Origin: Candidatus Nomurabacteria bacterium
GTDB lineage: Bacteria; Patescibacteriota; Minisyncoccia; Phycocordibacterales; UBA9973
DNA length: 5,906 nt
Direction: 5' to 3'
Assembly (NCBI GenBank): GCA_021413565.1
Contig: JAIOQC010000059.1
Span: 1 to 5,906 of the forward strand
Shown in pieces: positions 1 through 5,623 of the stretch (positions within the stretch are counted from its first letter, which is position 1; every line of letters starts with the position of its first letter). Under the pieces are notes generated by a model. That model was not told the origin of the DNA, ran no database searches, and saw only the letters and a list, made by a program, of their open reading frames with translations. Made by a program: the position numbers and the translations under genes.

Positions 1-1
1 T

Positions 2-64
2 GGTGTCATTGGTGTTGGTGTGAAAAGTATATCTTCTGCTTTAATTTGGGCGGAAAAATCCTAA
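2..64 (+). CDS. C-terminal 20 codons of an unidentified protein, cut by the window edge
   Basis: An open frame enters from the left edge and ends at TAA (62-64). The visible peptide starts GVIGVGVKSISS and ends LIWAEKS. It is Gly/Val/Ile-rich and could be the end of a membrane or envelope protein, but it is too short to assign to a family. Support for a real gene end is a hairpin 22 bp after the stop (87-113) and the stronger terminator at 141-190, which sit where two convergent genes should be separated. A second plus-strand frame stays open to about 87 but reads as low-complexity sequence. Without the upstream sequence this remains tentative. Confidence 0.35.
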   Translation, partial: GVIGVGVKSISSALIWAEKS

Positions 65-86
65 TATACATATATATTATATATTA

Positions 87-113
87 AAAACCACTATGGG
101 AGTAGTGGGTTTT
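87..113. terminator. Hairpin, possible bidirectional terminator
   Basis: The arms 87-96 and 103-113 (AAAACCACTA against TAGTGGGTTTT) pair with one bulged base around a 6-nt loop. The hairpin is followed by four T on the plus strand and by five T on the minus strand. It most likely ends the plus-strand gene that stops at 64. It is weaker than the hairpin at 141-190. Confidence 0.5.
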
Positions 114-140
114 GGGGTGTGAGTGGGGATAAGTTTTACT

Positions 141-190
141 AATAAAAATAAAACACCTCTGACTTGCGTCAGAGGTGTTTTATTTTTATT
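141..190. terminator. Strong bidirectional intrinsic terminator downstream of fusA
   Basis: This is a perfect inverted repeat: 23-bp arms (141-163 and 168-190) around a 4-nt loop (TTGC on plus, GCAA on minus). The GC-rich core CACCTCTGAC is flanked by A-runs on one side and T-runs on the other, so it can terminate both strands. Its right arm ends on the first base of the TAA of the fusA-tail relic (190-192). This suggests it originally sat directly at the end of an older fusA. The GCAA loop seen in the minus-strand RNA is a GNRA tetraloop, which fits fusA transcription as its main user. Confidence 0.92.
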
Positions 191-238
191 TATTTTCGAG
201 CTTCAATAATTGTAGTTGCCACCCCACAGGAAAGCATA
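190..238 (-). pseudogene. Relic of a fusA 3' end
   Basis: Read on the minus strand, 222-190 encodes [10 protein letters not shown] and TAA, identical in protein to the end of the intact fusA (328-296). The two 33-nt stretches differ at five positions, and all five are third codon bases (GTG/GTA, GCA/GCG, ACT/ACG, ACA/ACT, GCT/GCA). Upstream the similarity continues with indels: CCTGT at 230-226 matches the CCTGT of the Pro-Val codons in fusA, one base out of register, and TATG lies at a matching place near 238. The relic lies 106 bp from the intact stop and in another frame, so it cannot extend EF-G. The nearest in-frame ATG (237) would give only 15 codons. It is probably a non-functional remnant within the fusA 3' UTR. 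Confidence 0.8.
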
Positions 239-277
239 CTCACCTGACTTCCGTCAGGGCTTCCTATGGGGCAGGCA
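217..277. repeat. Imperfect palindrome with a nested hairpin between the two fusA tails
   Basis: The outer arms (TGCC at 217-220 and CCCCA plus AGGAA at 222-232, against TTCCT, TGGGG and GGCA at 261-277) pair with a few mismatches and bulges. Inside is a perfect 6-bp hairpin, CCTGAC-TTCC-GTCAGG (243-258). The core CTGACTTCCGTCAG differs by one base from the core of the terminator at 141-190 (CTGACTTGCGTCAG), so the inner hairpin may be a decayed terminator copy. It lacks a U-tract on either strand. A REP-like palindromic repeat is the alternative, and only a genome-wide count could separate the two. Confidence 0.6.
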
Positions 278-295
278 TTTTGTGGTGTGAGAATA

Positions 296-2437
296 TTATT
301 TTCGTGCTTCAATAATAGTCGTCGCTACGTTGACAGGCACGATGTCATATCGTAGAAATTCCATTGTGAAAGAAGCTCTACCTTCTGTCATTGAACGAAG
401 GATTGTCATATATCCGAACATTTCAGAAAGTGGAACGACTGCCTTTACAGCTTGATTCATACCACGAGCTTCCATACCTTCAATTAATCCACGCTTTGAA
501 GAAAGTGAACCTGTAACATCTCCCATGAATTTCTCTGGAGTTACAACTTCAACATTCATCATAGGCTCAAGGATAACTGGTCGTGCTATTTTACAAGCAT
601 CTTGAACTGCCATTGAAGCGGCAATCTTGAAAGCCATTTCGTTTGAGTCCACATCGTGATAAGAACCGTCATAAAGTTCAACGGAAACATTTTCAAGTTT
701 GAAACCAGCGAGAACTCCACGATCAAGACCTTCTTTGAATCCTTTTTCACAAGCAGGAATATATTCTTGTGGAATAGCTCCCCCTTTGAGTGTGTTAATA
801 AATTCAAATCCTTTTTCACGCTTGATGTTCTTTGGTAAATCATCAGCATCAATAGACAAGTCCATTGGTTTAATCTTGATTTTAACGTGACCATAGTTAC
901 CACGACCTCCAGACTGTTTGATGTACTTACCTTCTACTTGTGCTTCACCTGTAATTGTTTCTCGATATGCAACTTGTGGCTTACCAACATTAGTCTCAAC
1001 AGTAAATTCACGCTTCATACGATCAACAATAATTTCCAAGTGCAATTCTCCCATTCCAGCAATAATAGTTTCGTTGGTTTCAGGATCAGTAGTTACACGG
1101 AAAGTTGGGTCTTCTTGGGCGAGTCTTGAGAGTGCCATACCCATTTTTTCTTGGTCAGCTTTTGTCTTTGGTTCAACACGCAAAGAGATAACTGGTTCTG
1201 GGAAAACAATACGGTAAAGTTCGATTGGAGCATTTTCGTCACAAAGTGTATCAGAAGTGATTGTATCTTTGAGTCCAACTGCTGCTGCAATTTCACCAGC
1301 GAAAACTTTCTTTACTTCTTCACGTTCATTAGCATGCATACGCAAGATTCGTCCAATACGCTCTTTGTTGCCAGTACGAGGATTGTAAACATAACTTCCA
1401 GCAGAAAGAGTACCTGAGTAAACTCGGAAGAATATAATCTGTCCTACGAATGGGTCAGTTGCCACCTTGAAAGCAAGTGCTGAAAATGGCTCTGTGTCTG
1501 ATGCAGGACGATCTATAACTTCATCATTTGCTGGATTGATTCCTTGAATTGCAGGAATATCAAGAGGACTTGGTAGGTAGTCAACAACAGCATCGAGAAC
1601 CAATTGAACACCTTTGTTTTTCAAAGCACTACCAGCAAAAACTGGGAAAATTTTGTTAGCAATCACAGCCTTACGAAGAAGTGATTTAAGAACAGCTAAT
1701 TCAGGAACTTTACCTTCAAAGTATTCGTTCATGATAACATCATCTTGCTCAACTATTTTTTCAATAAGTTCTGCGTGATATTTTTCAGCATCAGCTTTCA
1801 TATCTTCAGGAATTTCTTTTTCAACAAGTTTAATACCCATTTCCCCCTCGAAATAGATAGCCTTCATTCTCATGAGATCAATAACTCCTTCGTGCTTTTC
1901 TTCAAGACCAATAGGAAGTTGCATGCGAACAGCATTCTTGTTTAGGCGGTCAAGAATAGTTTTGTATGAATGTTCAAATGACGCACCAGTACGGTCGAGT
2001 TTGTTAATAAAACAAATACGAGGAACCATTGCTTCATCAGCATAACGCCAGTTAGTTTCTGATTGAGGTTCTACACCTGCAACACCATCAAAGACAACGA
2101 CAGCACCATCGAGCACACGAAGTGAACGCTTTACTTCAACAGTAAAGTCGATGTGTCCTGGGGTATCGATAATATTAAAACGAACCTTCTTGCTCTTATC
2201 TGTTGGAGCATAGGTTGGATTCCAGAAACAAGTAACAGCCGCAGATGTAATAGTAATACCGCGTTCTTTTTCTTGCTCCATCCAGTCGGTTGTTGCTTCA
2301 CCATTGTGAACTTCACCGATTTTGTGAGACACACCAGTGTAATACAAAACACGCTCTGATGTTGTAGTCTTACCCGCATCAATGTGGGCGATAATTCCAA
2401 AATTTCTAACTTTCTCTAAGGGGTAATCTCTTTCCAT
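296..2437 (-). CDS. fusA: Elongation factor G (translocation GTPase)
   Basis: EF-G uses GTP hydrolysis to drive tRNA and mRNA translocation on the ribosome and helps recycle ribosomes with RRF. The protein has 713 residues, near the usual 690-710. All GTPase motifs are visible: P-loop AHIDAGKT (17-24), switch I RGITI (59-63), DTPGH (91-95), NKLD (145-148) and GSALKNKG (269-276). Domains II to V follow, with GRGNYGHV in domain IV and [18 protein letters not shown] in domain V. The start ATG (2437) gives the standard N-terminus, with [10 protein letters not shown] close behind. The leader TTAGATTATATAT has no Shine-Dalgarno sequence. fusA lies 235 bp after rpsG with its own promoter between them. 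No tuf follows; instead there is a relic of a second fusA end and a terminator. The sequence looks intact and functional. Confidence 0.98.
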   Translation of the reverse strand: MERDYPLEKVRNFGIIAHIDAGKTTTSERVLYYTGVSHKIGEVHNGEATTDWMEQEKERGITITSAAVTCFWNPTYAPTDKSKKVRFNIIDTPGHIDFTVEVKRSLRVLDGAVVVFDGVAGVEPQSETNWRYADEAMVPRICFINKLDRTGASFEHSYKTILDRLNKNAVRMQLPIGLEEKHEGVIDLMRMKAIYFEGEMGIKLVEKEIPEDMKADAEKYHAELIEKIVEQDDVIMNEYFEGKVPELAVLKSLLRKAVIANKIFPVFAGSALKNKGVQLVLDAVVDYLPSPLDIPAIQGINPANDEVIDRPASDTEPFSALAFKVATDPFVGQIIFFRVYSGTLSAGSYVYNPRTGNKERIGRILRMHANEREEVKKVFAGEIAAAVGLKDTITSDTLCDENAPIELYRIVFPEPVISLRVEPKTKADQEKMGMALSRLAQEDPTFRVTTDPETNETIIAGMGELHLEIIVDRMKREFTVETNVGKPQVAYRETITGEAQVEGKYIKQSGGRGNYGHVKIKIKPMDLSIDADDLPKNIKREKGFEFINTLKGGAIPQEYIPACEKGFKEGLDRGVLAGFKLENVSVELYDGSYHDVDSNEMAFKIAASMAVQDACKIARPVILEPMMNVEVVTPEKFMGDVTGSLSSKRGLIEGMEARGMNQAVKAVVPLSEMFGYMTILRSMTEGRASFTMEFLRYDIVPVNVATTIIEARK

Positions 2438-2455
2438 ATATATAATCTAATTAAT

Positions 2456-2481
2456 AAAAAATAAAAACCTCGTAAGGCCTT
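2456..2481 (-). promoter_or_regulatory. Hairpin plus U-tract in the fusA leader
   Basis: On the minus strand AAGGCCT (2481-2475) can pair with AGGTTTT (2470-2464) around a TACG loop, using two G-U pairs. A T-rich run, TTTTTATTTTTT, overlaps and follows the right arm. It starts about 4 nt after the predicted transcription start. It could be a weak attenuator or a 5'-end stabilising stem, and the wobble pairs make termination uncertain. Confidence 0.35.
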
Positions 2482-2491
2482 GTATAAATAG

Positions 2492-2520
2492 AATATACAA
2501 CAAATAGGCTAATTTTGCAA
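2492..2520 (-). promoter_or_regulatory. Predicted sigma70-type promoter of fusA
   Basis: On the minus strand TTGCAA (2520-2515) and TATATT (2497-2492) are separated by exactly 17 bp, with a start expected near 2485 and a leader of about 48 nt. It lies just downstream of two rpsG-side terminators, so fusA would need it. The -10 element matches the consensus at five of six positions and the -35 element at four of six. Confidence 0.6.
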
Positions 2521-2532
2521 ACAAAAAAAAGA

Positions 2533-2550
2533 AAACTCCTTTCGGAGTTT
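2533..2550 (-). terminator. Terminator attached to the rpsG-tail relic
   Basis: AAACTCC (2533-2539) and GGAGTTT (2544-2550) form a 7-bp stem around TTTC, which reads as a GAAA GNRA loop on the minus strand. A run of eight T follows on that strand (2530-2523). The hairpin is identical to the one at 2647-2664, 114 bp away, and follows the relic stop codon by the same distance. It would stop rpsG transcripts that read through the first terminator, just before the fusA promoter. Confidence 0.85.
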
Positions 2551-2558
2551 ATCTTTTG

Positions 2559-2601
2559 TTACCAAGCAAAATGAGGGACTACGACTCTACCATTTTATTT
2601 C
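2559..2601 (-). pseudogene. Relic of an rpsG 3' end
   Basis: On the minus strand this ends in HFAW and TAA (2573-2559), the same as intact rpsG. Together with the terminator beyond the stop, 2533-2573 matches 2647-2687 at 39 of 41 bases. Further upstream, 2598-2583 matches rpsG 2719-2704 at 13 of 16 bases and reads KMVES where S7 has KMAES. Most of the differences there are silent, including the Ser wobble base next to this block. Between the two matched parts, 15 nt of rpsG are represented by 8 nt, so the relic carries a frameshift. A TAG also follows VES. It cannot make S7 and appears to be the decayed tail of a former rpsG copy. Confidence 0.75.
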
Positions 2602-2609
2602 ATAAAATG
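2591..2609. repeat. Small perfect hairpin within the rpsG relic spacer
   Basis: CATTTTAT (2591-2598) and ATAAAATG (2602-2609) pair perfectly around a 3-nt loop. It is AT-only apart from the terminal pair and lacks a T-tract, so it is not a convincing terminator. It may simply be a by-product of relic decay in A/T-rich sequence. Confidence 0.4.
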
Positions 2610-2646
2610 AAGACCTGCATGCTCCATTTTGCACTGATAAAAAATA

Positions 2647-2664
2647 AAACTCCTTTCGGAGTTT
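2647..2664 (-). terminator. Intrinsic terminator of the rpsL-rpsG unit
   Basis: AAACTCC (2647-2653) and GGAGTTT (2658-2664) form a 7-bp stem with a GAAA loop on the minus strand, followed by TTTTATTTTTTAT. It begins 8 nt after the rpsG stop codon. It marks the end of the rpsL-rpsG transcript and separates it from fusA. Confidence 0.88.
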
Positions 2665-2672
2665 ATATTTTA

Positions 2673-3143
2673 TTACCAAGCAAAATGGGCAAATGCTTTG
2701 TTTGATTCTGCCATCTTATGAGTATCATCACGCTTCTTTACAGCAATACCTTCGTTCTTTGAAGCCAGTATCAATTCTTCTGCAAGCTTCTGATGAATAG
2801 GAGCACCTTTCTTACTTCGAGCAGCAGAGATAATCCATCTCATTGCTAAAGCTGTGCGTCGTTCTGGTCGAACTTCTCGAGGGACTTGATAGTTTGCACC
2901 ACCAATACGTCGTGAGCGAACTTCTACCATAGGACCTGCATTCTTGATAGCAGTATCAAATACTTCAAGTGGATTCGGGTTACCAGTTTTTTCTTTAATA
3001 ATATCAAAACATAGATACACAGCCTTACGAGCAGTCTCCTTCTTGCCGTGTTGCATGATATTGTTAATAAACTTCCCAAGTTTTTGAGAGTTATAAACAA
3101 TGTCAGCTTCTACGATATTTCGATTTTTTATTTTTCTTCGCAT
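2673..3143 (-). CDS. rpsG: 30S ribosomal protein S7
   Basis: S7 nucleates assembly of the 16S rRNA 3' domain (the head of the 30S subunit) and lies near the E-site tRNA. The protein has 156 residues, the usual bacterial length. Recognisable blocks are LGKFINNIMQHGKK (22-35), the core VEVRSRRIGGANYQVPREV, ALAMRWII, and the C-terminal KMAESNKAFAHFAW. The common ending is HYRW or HFRW, so Ala replaces the penultimate Arg here, and the downstream relic shares this Ala. The start ATG is 12 bp after the rpsL stop, with no Shine-Dalgarno sequence in the spacer, so co-transcription and probably coupled translation with rpsL are likely. In well-studied bacteria S7 is the autogenous repressor of this operon; no such site is evident here. 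Confidence 0.97.
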   Translation of the reverse strand: MRRKIKNRNIVEADIVYNSQKLGKFINNIMQHGKKETARKAVYLCFDIIKEKTGNPNPLEVFDTAIKNAGPMVEVRSRRIGGANYQVPREVRPERRTALAMRWIISAARSKKGAPIHQKLAEELILASKNEGIAVKKRDDTHKMAESNKAFAHFAW

Positions 3144-3155
3144 AATATTTTTAGA

Positions 3156-3584
3156 TTATTTTTTTGCTCCATCTTTCTTTGGAGTCTTTGCTCCATATAG
3201 ACTTCGAGATGTTCGGCGTTTATCAACACCAGTCGCATCCAATCGTCCACGAACAATGTGGTATCGTACACCGATAAGGTCCTTTACACGACCACCACGA
3301 ATCATCACCACTGAGTGTTCTTGTAGGTTGTGTCCTTCACCTGGAATATAAGCTGTAACTTCCATGCCGTTAGTAAGTCTGACACGAGCAATCTTTCGGA
3401 GTGCTGAGTTAGGCTTCTTTGGAGTAGTAGTTGAAACTTTTGTACAAACACCACGCTTGAAAGGAGCCGGGTAGAACACCGGTTTGTTTTTAATTGAGTT
3501 AAAACCGCGCGCCAAGGCAACAGCTTTAGATTTTCTTTTAACTATTTTACGGCTCTTTCGAACCAATTGATTGATTGTAGGCAT
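3156..3584 (-). CDS. rpsL: 30S ribosomal protein S12
   Basis: S12 lies at the decoding centre and controls accuracy; it is the classic streptomycin-resistance protein. The start is set at the ATG (3584) that gives [10 protein letters not shown], the family N-terminus; an upstream TTG (3605) would add a non-homologous MFLSNTI. The protein has 142 residues. The motifs are [11 protein letters not shown] (54-64), [11 protein letters not shown] (82-92) and [14 protein letters not shown] (96-109). Two oddities are visible. Ile104 stands where nearly all bacteria have Pro (KDLPG). A stretch of about 13 extra residues lies before KRGVCT (43-48), similar in place to the insertion in low-GC Gram-positive S12. 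The tail KKDGAKK is basic. It is the first gene of the rpsL-rpsG unit, with a promoter and a leader hairpin upstream. Confidence 0.97.
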   Translation of the reverse strand: MPTINQLVRKSRKIVKRKSKAVALARGFNSIKNKPVFYPAPFKRGVCTKVSTTTPKKPNSALRKIARVRLTNGMEVTAYIPGEGHNLQEHSVVMIRGGRVKDLIGVRYHIVRGRLDATGVDKRRTSRSLYGAKTPKKDGAKK

Positions 3585-3597
3585 AATTGTATTGCTC

Positions 3598-3623
3598 AAA
3601 AACAAAAATAGTCGAAACGACTA
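3598..3623 (-). promoter_or_regulatory. Leader hairpin with U-tract upstream of rpsL (possible attenuator)
   Basis: On the minus strand TAGTCG (3623-3618) pairs perfectly with CGACTA (3614-3609) around TTT, and TTTTTGTTTTT (3608-3598) follows. This has the form of an intrinsic terminator but lies between the predicted promoter and the rpsL ATG, with only 13 nt between the T-tract and the start codon. It could attenuate the operon, terminate upstream transcription, or cap the mRNA with a 5' stem. Confidence 0.5.
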
Positions 3624-3631
3624 GTCCAGAT

Positions 3632-3660
3632 ACTTTACTATAATGCTAGCAGAATTGCAA
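3632..3660 (-). promoter_or_regulatory. Predicted promoter of rpsL-rpsG
   Basis: On the minus strand TTGCAA (3660-3655) lies 17 bp from TAAAGT (3637-3632), with a start near 3625. An overlapping better -10, TATAGT (3642-3637), has no clear -35 at standard spacing. The -35 hexamer is the same as in the fusA promoter. The remaining 3661-3720 stretch shows no gene and no convincing terminator for the secreted-protein gene upstream. Confidence 0.45.
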
Positions 3661-3720
3661 GTCTGTATTAGGTTGACACTAAGACGCAGCAAAAATCCGT
3701 GAACCTTCGACCAGAAAGAC

Positions 3721-4914
3721 CTAAAAAATAGACCTAAGGAAACTTACAACCTTATTAAACAAAGTAGTTAATTTTTGACTTATCTTTATTGCTTCATCTA
3801 CGATTAAATGGGCTGTATTTTCTATTTTCTTACTAATATCTGCTATAGAAATTTTTGATTTACTTGATGTAGTTGGTTTTTTAACTTCGGTTGAAGTAGA
3901 TTCAGAAACTTGATTCTTACTATCTGGTATTTGATACAAATAAGAAATCATAGAATTGAAAAATGGCTTGAGGTATTTATTCTCAACAGTTGATATTGAT
4001 TCTGAAATAGGTGTAAATGGATTTACACCATCAGTGCCATCATTATTTGTCGGTGGTGTTGACGGCTGAGTACCCGGATTCGTTGGAGTAGGTTTTGTAG
4101 TTGAAGGGGTAGATGGATATATGATTGGATAGGCTGGTTCTAGTGGTATTGGGTATGTTGGTGATATTGGATTAAAAACAGGAGTAGTGGGTTGTGTATT
4201 TAAAACTATAGGTGGATACGCAACTATATTTCCAGACTGAGTCATTTCACTAGTATCTGTTGGGTCGTACGAACCTGAATTATTTACATTGCCATCAGTA
4301 TGACAACCAGAATCATTACTATCTGTGTTGCCATCGCTATCATTATCTACACCGTCACTACATTGTGGGCGAGAATTTCTTGGTCGCCAGTCAGTTTGCA
4401 CACAGTAACTTGAATTTGAACAATCAAACTTCATCCAACCAAAATTTTGTGTCCAAGCATAACCGTTAAAACGTCCTTGGGTATCTATAGAAATCTGACT
4501 TGTTGCAGAATTACTAAACGGTCCAAAATTAATCCAACCAACACTATCTCCCCATGCATAACCAGAAAGCGTACCATTGTAATCATTTGCAACTTTAAAG
4601 TTACCATTAGTCGCACTACAGCCACTAACAGTGTCTGAGCAGTTAAGAACTGCCCAGCCAAAACCCTCACCCCAAATATAACCTCGGAGTGATGTATCGT
4701 TCACAACCACATCATAAGCCGATTGTGTTGTAAAATTACCAAAATTAACAGTAGAAGAGTCTGTAACAGTACAGAGTGTGTTTTCGCAAATTTGTGCTGT
4801 ATAGTTCGAAGAATTAATTGAACCAGAAATAATACTAGCATCAACTTGAAAAGCACCGCCTACTAAAATTAGCAAGAAAATATATTTAAAAAAAGATTGA
4901 AATGAAAATCTCAT
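3721..4914 (-). CDS. Secreted protein with GYxW...GW repeats, Asp-rich metal-binding motif and Pro/Thr-rich linker
   Basis: The function is unknown. The 397-residue protein begins with a signal peptide: basic start, hydrophobic 8-20, and likely cleavage after VDA (24-26). Three related repeats follow, GYIWGEGFGWAVL (78-90), GYAWGDSVGWINF (118-130) and GYAWTQNFGWMKF (151-163), a tryptophan-rich unit that I associate with CPR secreted proteins. A Cys-bounded Asp-rich segment (185-204, CSDGVDNDSDG...C) resembles calcium-binding thrombospondin-3/MopE-type motifs. Residues 232-300 are rich in Pro, Thr and Ser (a linker), and the C-terminus (355-397) is Lys-rich and amphipathic without LPxTG or a clear transmembrane anchor. 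The eight cysteines fall in close pairs (43/48, 92/99, 165/171, 185/204), suggesting extracytoplasmic disulfides. The gene ends in TAG and follows the protease gene by 34 bp. Confidence 0.85.
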   Translation of the reverse strand: MRFSFQSFFKYIFLLILVGGAFQVDASIISGSINSSNYTAQICENTLCTVTDSSTVNFGNFTTQSAYDVVVNDTSLRGYIWGEGFGWAVLNCSDTVSGCSATNGNFKVANDYNGTLSGYAWGDSVGWINFGPFSNSATSQISIDTQGRFNGYAWTQNFGWMKFDCSNSSYCVQTDWRPRNSRPQCSDGVDNDSDGNTDSNDSGCHTDGNVNNSGSYDPTDTSEMTQSGNIVAYPPIVLNTQPTTPVFNPISPTYPIPLEPAYPIIYPSTPSTTKPTPTNPGTQPSTPPTNNDGTDGVNPFTPISESISTVENKYLKPFFNSMISYLYQIPDSKNQVSESTSTEVKKPTTSSKSKISIADISKKIENTAHLIVDEAIKISQKLTTLFNKVVSFLRSIF

Positions 4915-4941
4915 AACTATTAATTAATTATACACTAAAAA

Positions 4942-4970
4942 ATTATAATTACACTTGAAAAAGACTCCAA
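4942..4970 (-). promoter_or_regulatory. Possible promoter of the secreted-protein gene
   Basis: On the minus strand TTGGAG (4970-4965), inside the end of the protease gene, lies 17 bp from a perfect TATAAT (4947-4942), giving a leader of about 20 nt. A second TATAAT (4932-4927) lies closer to the ATG but would leave only about 6 nt of leader. This is A/T-rich sequence, so chance matches are likely. Confidence 0.4.
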
Positions 4971-5623
4971 AATGGTAATAAGTCATATCCTATTACTAAT
5001 GGAAACAGCATAGAAACAATTGAGAAAACTACACCACCTAGGAAAAATACAAAAAGTATGAAAACAAATATCCCCCACTTCTCTAGGAAGTTCTCAACAT
5101 GACGAAGTCTCGCAGGCAATAATGCAAACAATACTTTTGAACCATCAAGAGGAGGAACTGGCATGAGATTAAATATAGCCAACATCAAATTGGTCATTAC
5201 TATCATTCCTGCAATTTTATAAAAAGGATGTACGAGCACTGCATCTGCAATAAACACAGGCAATCCTAATACTGAAGCGTATCTAAACAATAATCCAAAA
5301 ATAATTACTAGTACTAAGTTTGCAAAGATACCTGCAATAGAGACAATCATAGTTCCAGTTTTATAGTTTCTTAAATTATTAGGATTGTATGGAACAGGTC
5401 TAGCCCAACCAAATACAAAACCAGCATTCATTAAAACAAGGAGCCCCGGCAATATCACTGAGCCGAAAGGATCTAAGTGCTTTAATGGATTTAAAGTTAA
5501 TCGGCCTTGCAAACGAGCGGTATTATCGCCAAGAAGATAAGCAGCGTAACCATGAGCAAATTCATGGACAACTATAGACATAATGAGTATTAATACATAG
5601 AAGATGGAATCAACAGGTTGCAT
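4949..5623 (-). CDS. M50-family membrane metalloprotease (site-2 protease-like)
   Basis: This is a predicted intramembrane zinc protease of the compact S2P/M50B type; the substrates are unknown. With the start at 5623 the protein has 224 residues. The zinc site HEFAH (20-24) lies in the first hydrophobic segment, and the third ligand is Asp160 in NLMPVPPLDG (152-161). Further hydrophobic segments lie at about 54-72, 92-113, 135-152 and 184-212. No PDZ domain is present, as in the small S2P-like subgroup. A start at 5656 would add 11 residues but would leave no bases between this ATG and that of rpmB, so 5623 is preferred. No Shine-Dalgarno sequence precedes either start. The 34-bp gap to the secreted-protein gene suggests a shared transcript, but no functional link can be shown. 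Confidence 0.9.
   Translation of the reverse strand: MQPVDSIFYVLILIMSIVVHEFAHGYAAYLLGDNTARLQGRLTLNPLKHLDPFGSVILPGLLVLMNAGFVFGWARPVPYNPNNLRNYKTGTMIVSIAGIFANLVLVIIFGLLFRYASVLGLPVFIADAVLVHPFYKIAGMIVMTNLMLAIFNLMPVPPLDGSKVLFALLPARLRHVENFLEKWGIFVFILFVFFLGGVVFSIVSMLFPLVIGYDLLPFWSLFQV

Noticed and set aside
235..237. ATG at 237 opening a 15-codon frame ending [10 protein letters not shown], as a translated micro-gene
   Set aside because: It has no ribosome binding signal and no promoter, and the peptide is just the EF-G tail. A relic is the simpler reading.
586..2400. Several open frames of 60-100 codons on both strands within fusA
   Set aside because: They are frame shadows of EF-G, with no homologous motifs or initiation signals of their own.
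2566..2632. tRNA-like fold: GCAAAATG and CATTTTGC could form an 8-bp acceptor stem, with a GGTAG stretch inside
   Set aside because: There is no T-arm consensus, no anticodon arm of the right size and no CCA context, and the span is too short. One arm is explained as the HFAW codons of the rpsG relic.
3585..3605. rpsL start at the TTG at 3605
   Set aside because: The added MFLSNTI is not homologous to S12, while the ATG at 3584 gives the exact family N-terminus.
3673..3701. Perfect plus-strand TTGACA as a promoter
   Set aside because: No -10 element follows at 16-18 bp, and there is no plus-strand gene downstream that it could serve.
3717..3736. AGACCTA repeated 13 bp apart at the end of the secreted-protein gene, as a third tail relic
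   Set aside because: The repeat is only 7-8 bp in A/T-rich sequence and has no terminator or extended similarity, unlike the fusA and rpsG cases.
3100..4670. Open frames antisense to or overlapping rpsL, rpsG and the secreted-protein gene
   Set aside because: Their composition reflects the coding strand of the real genes, and none shows a recognisable domain.
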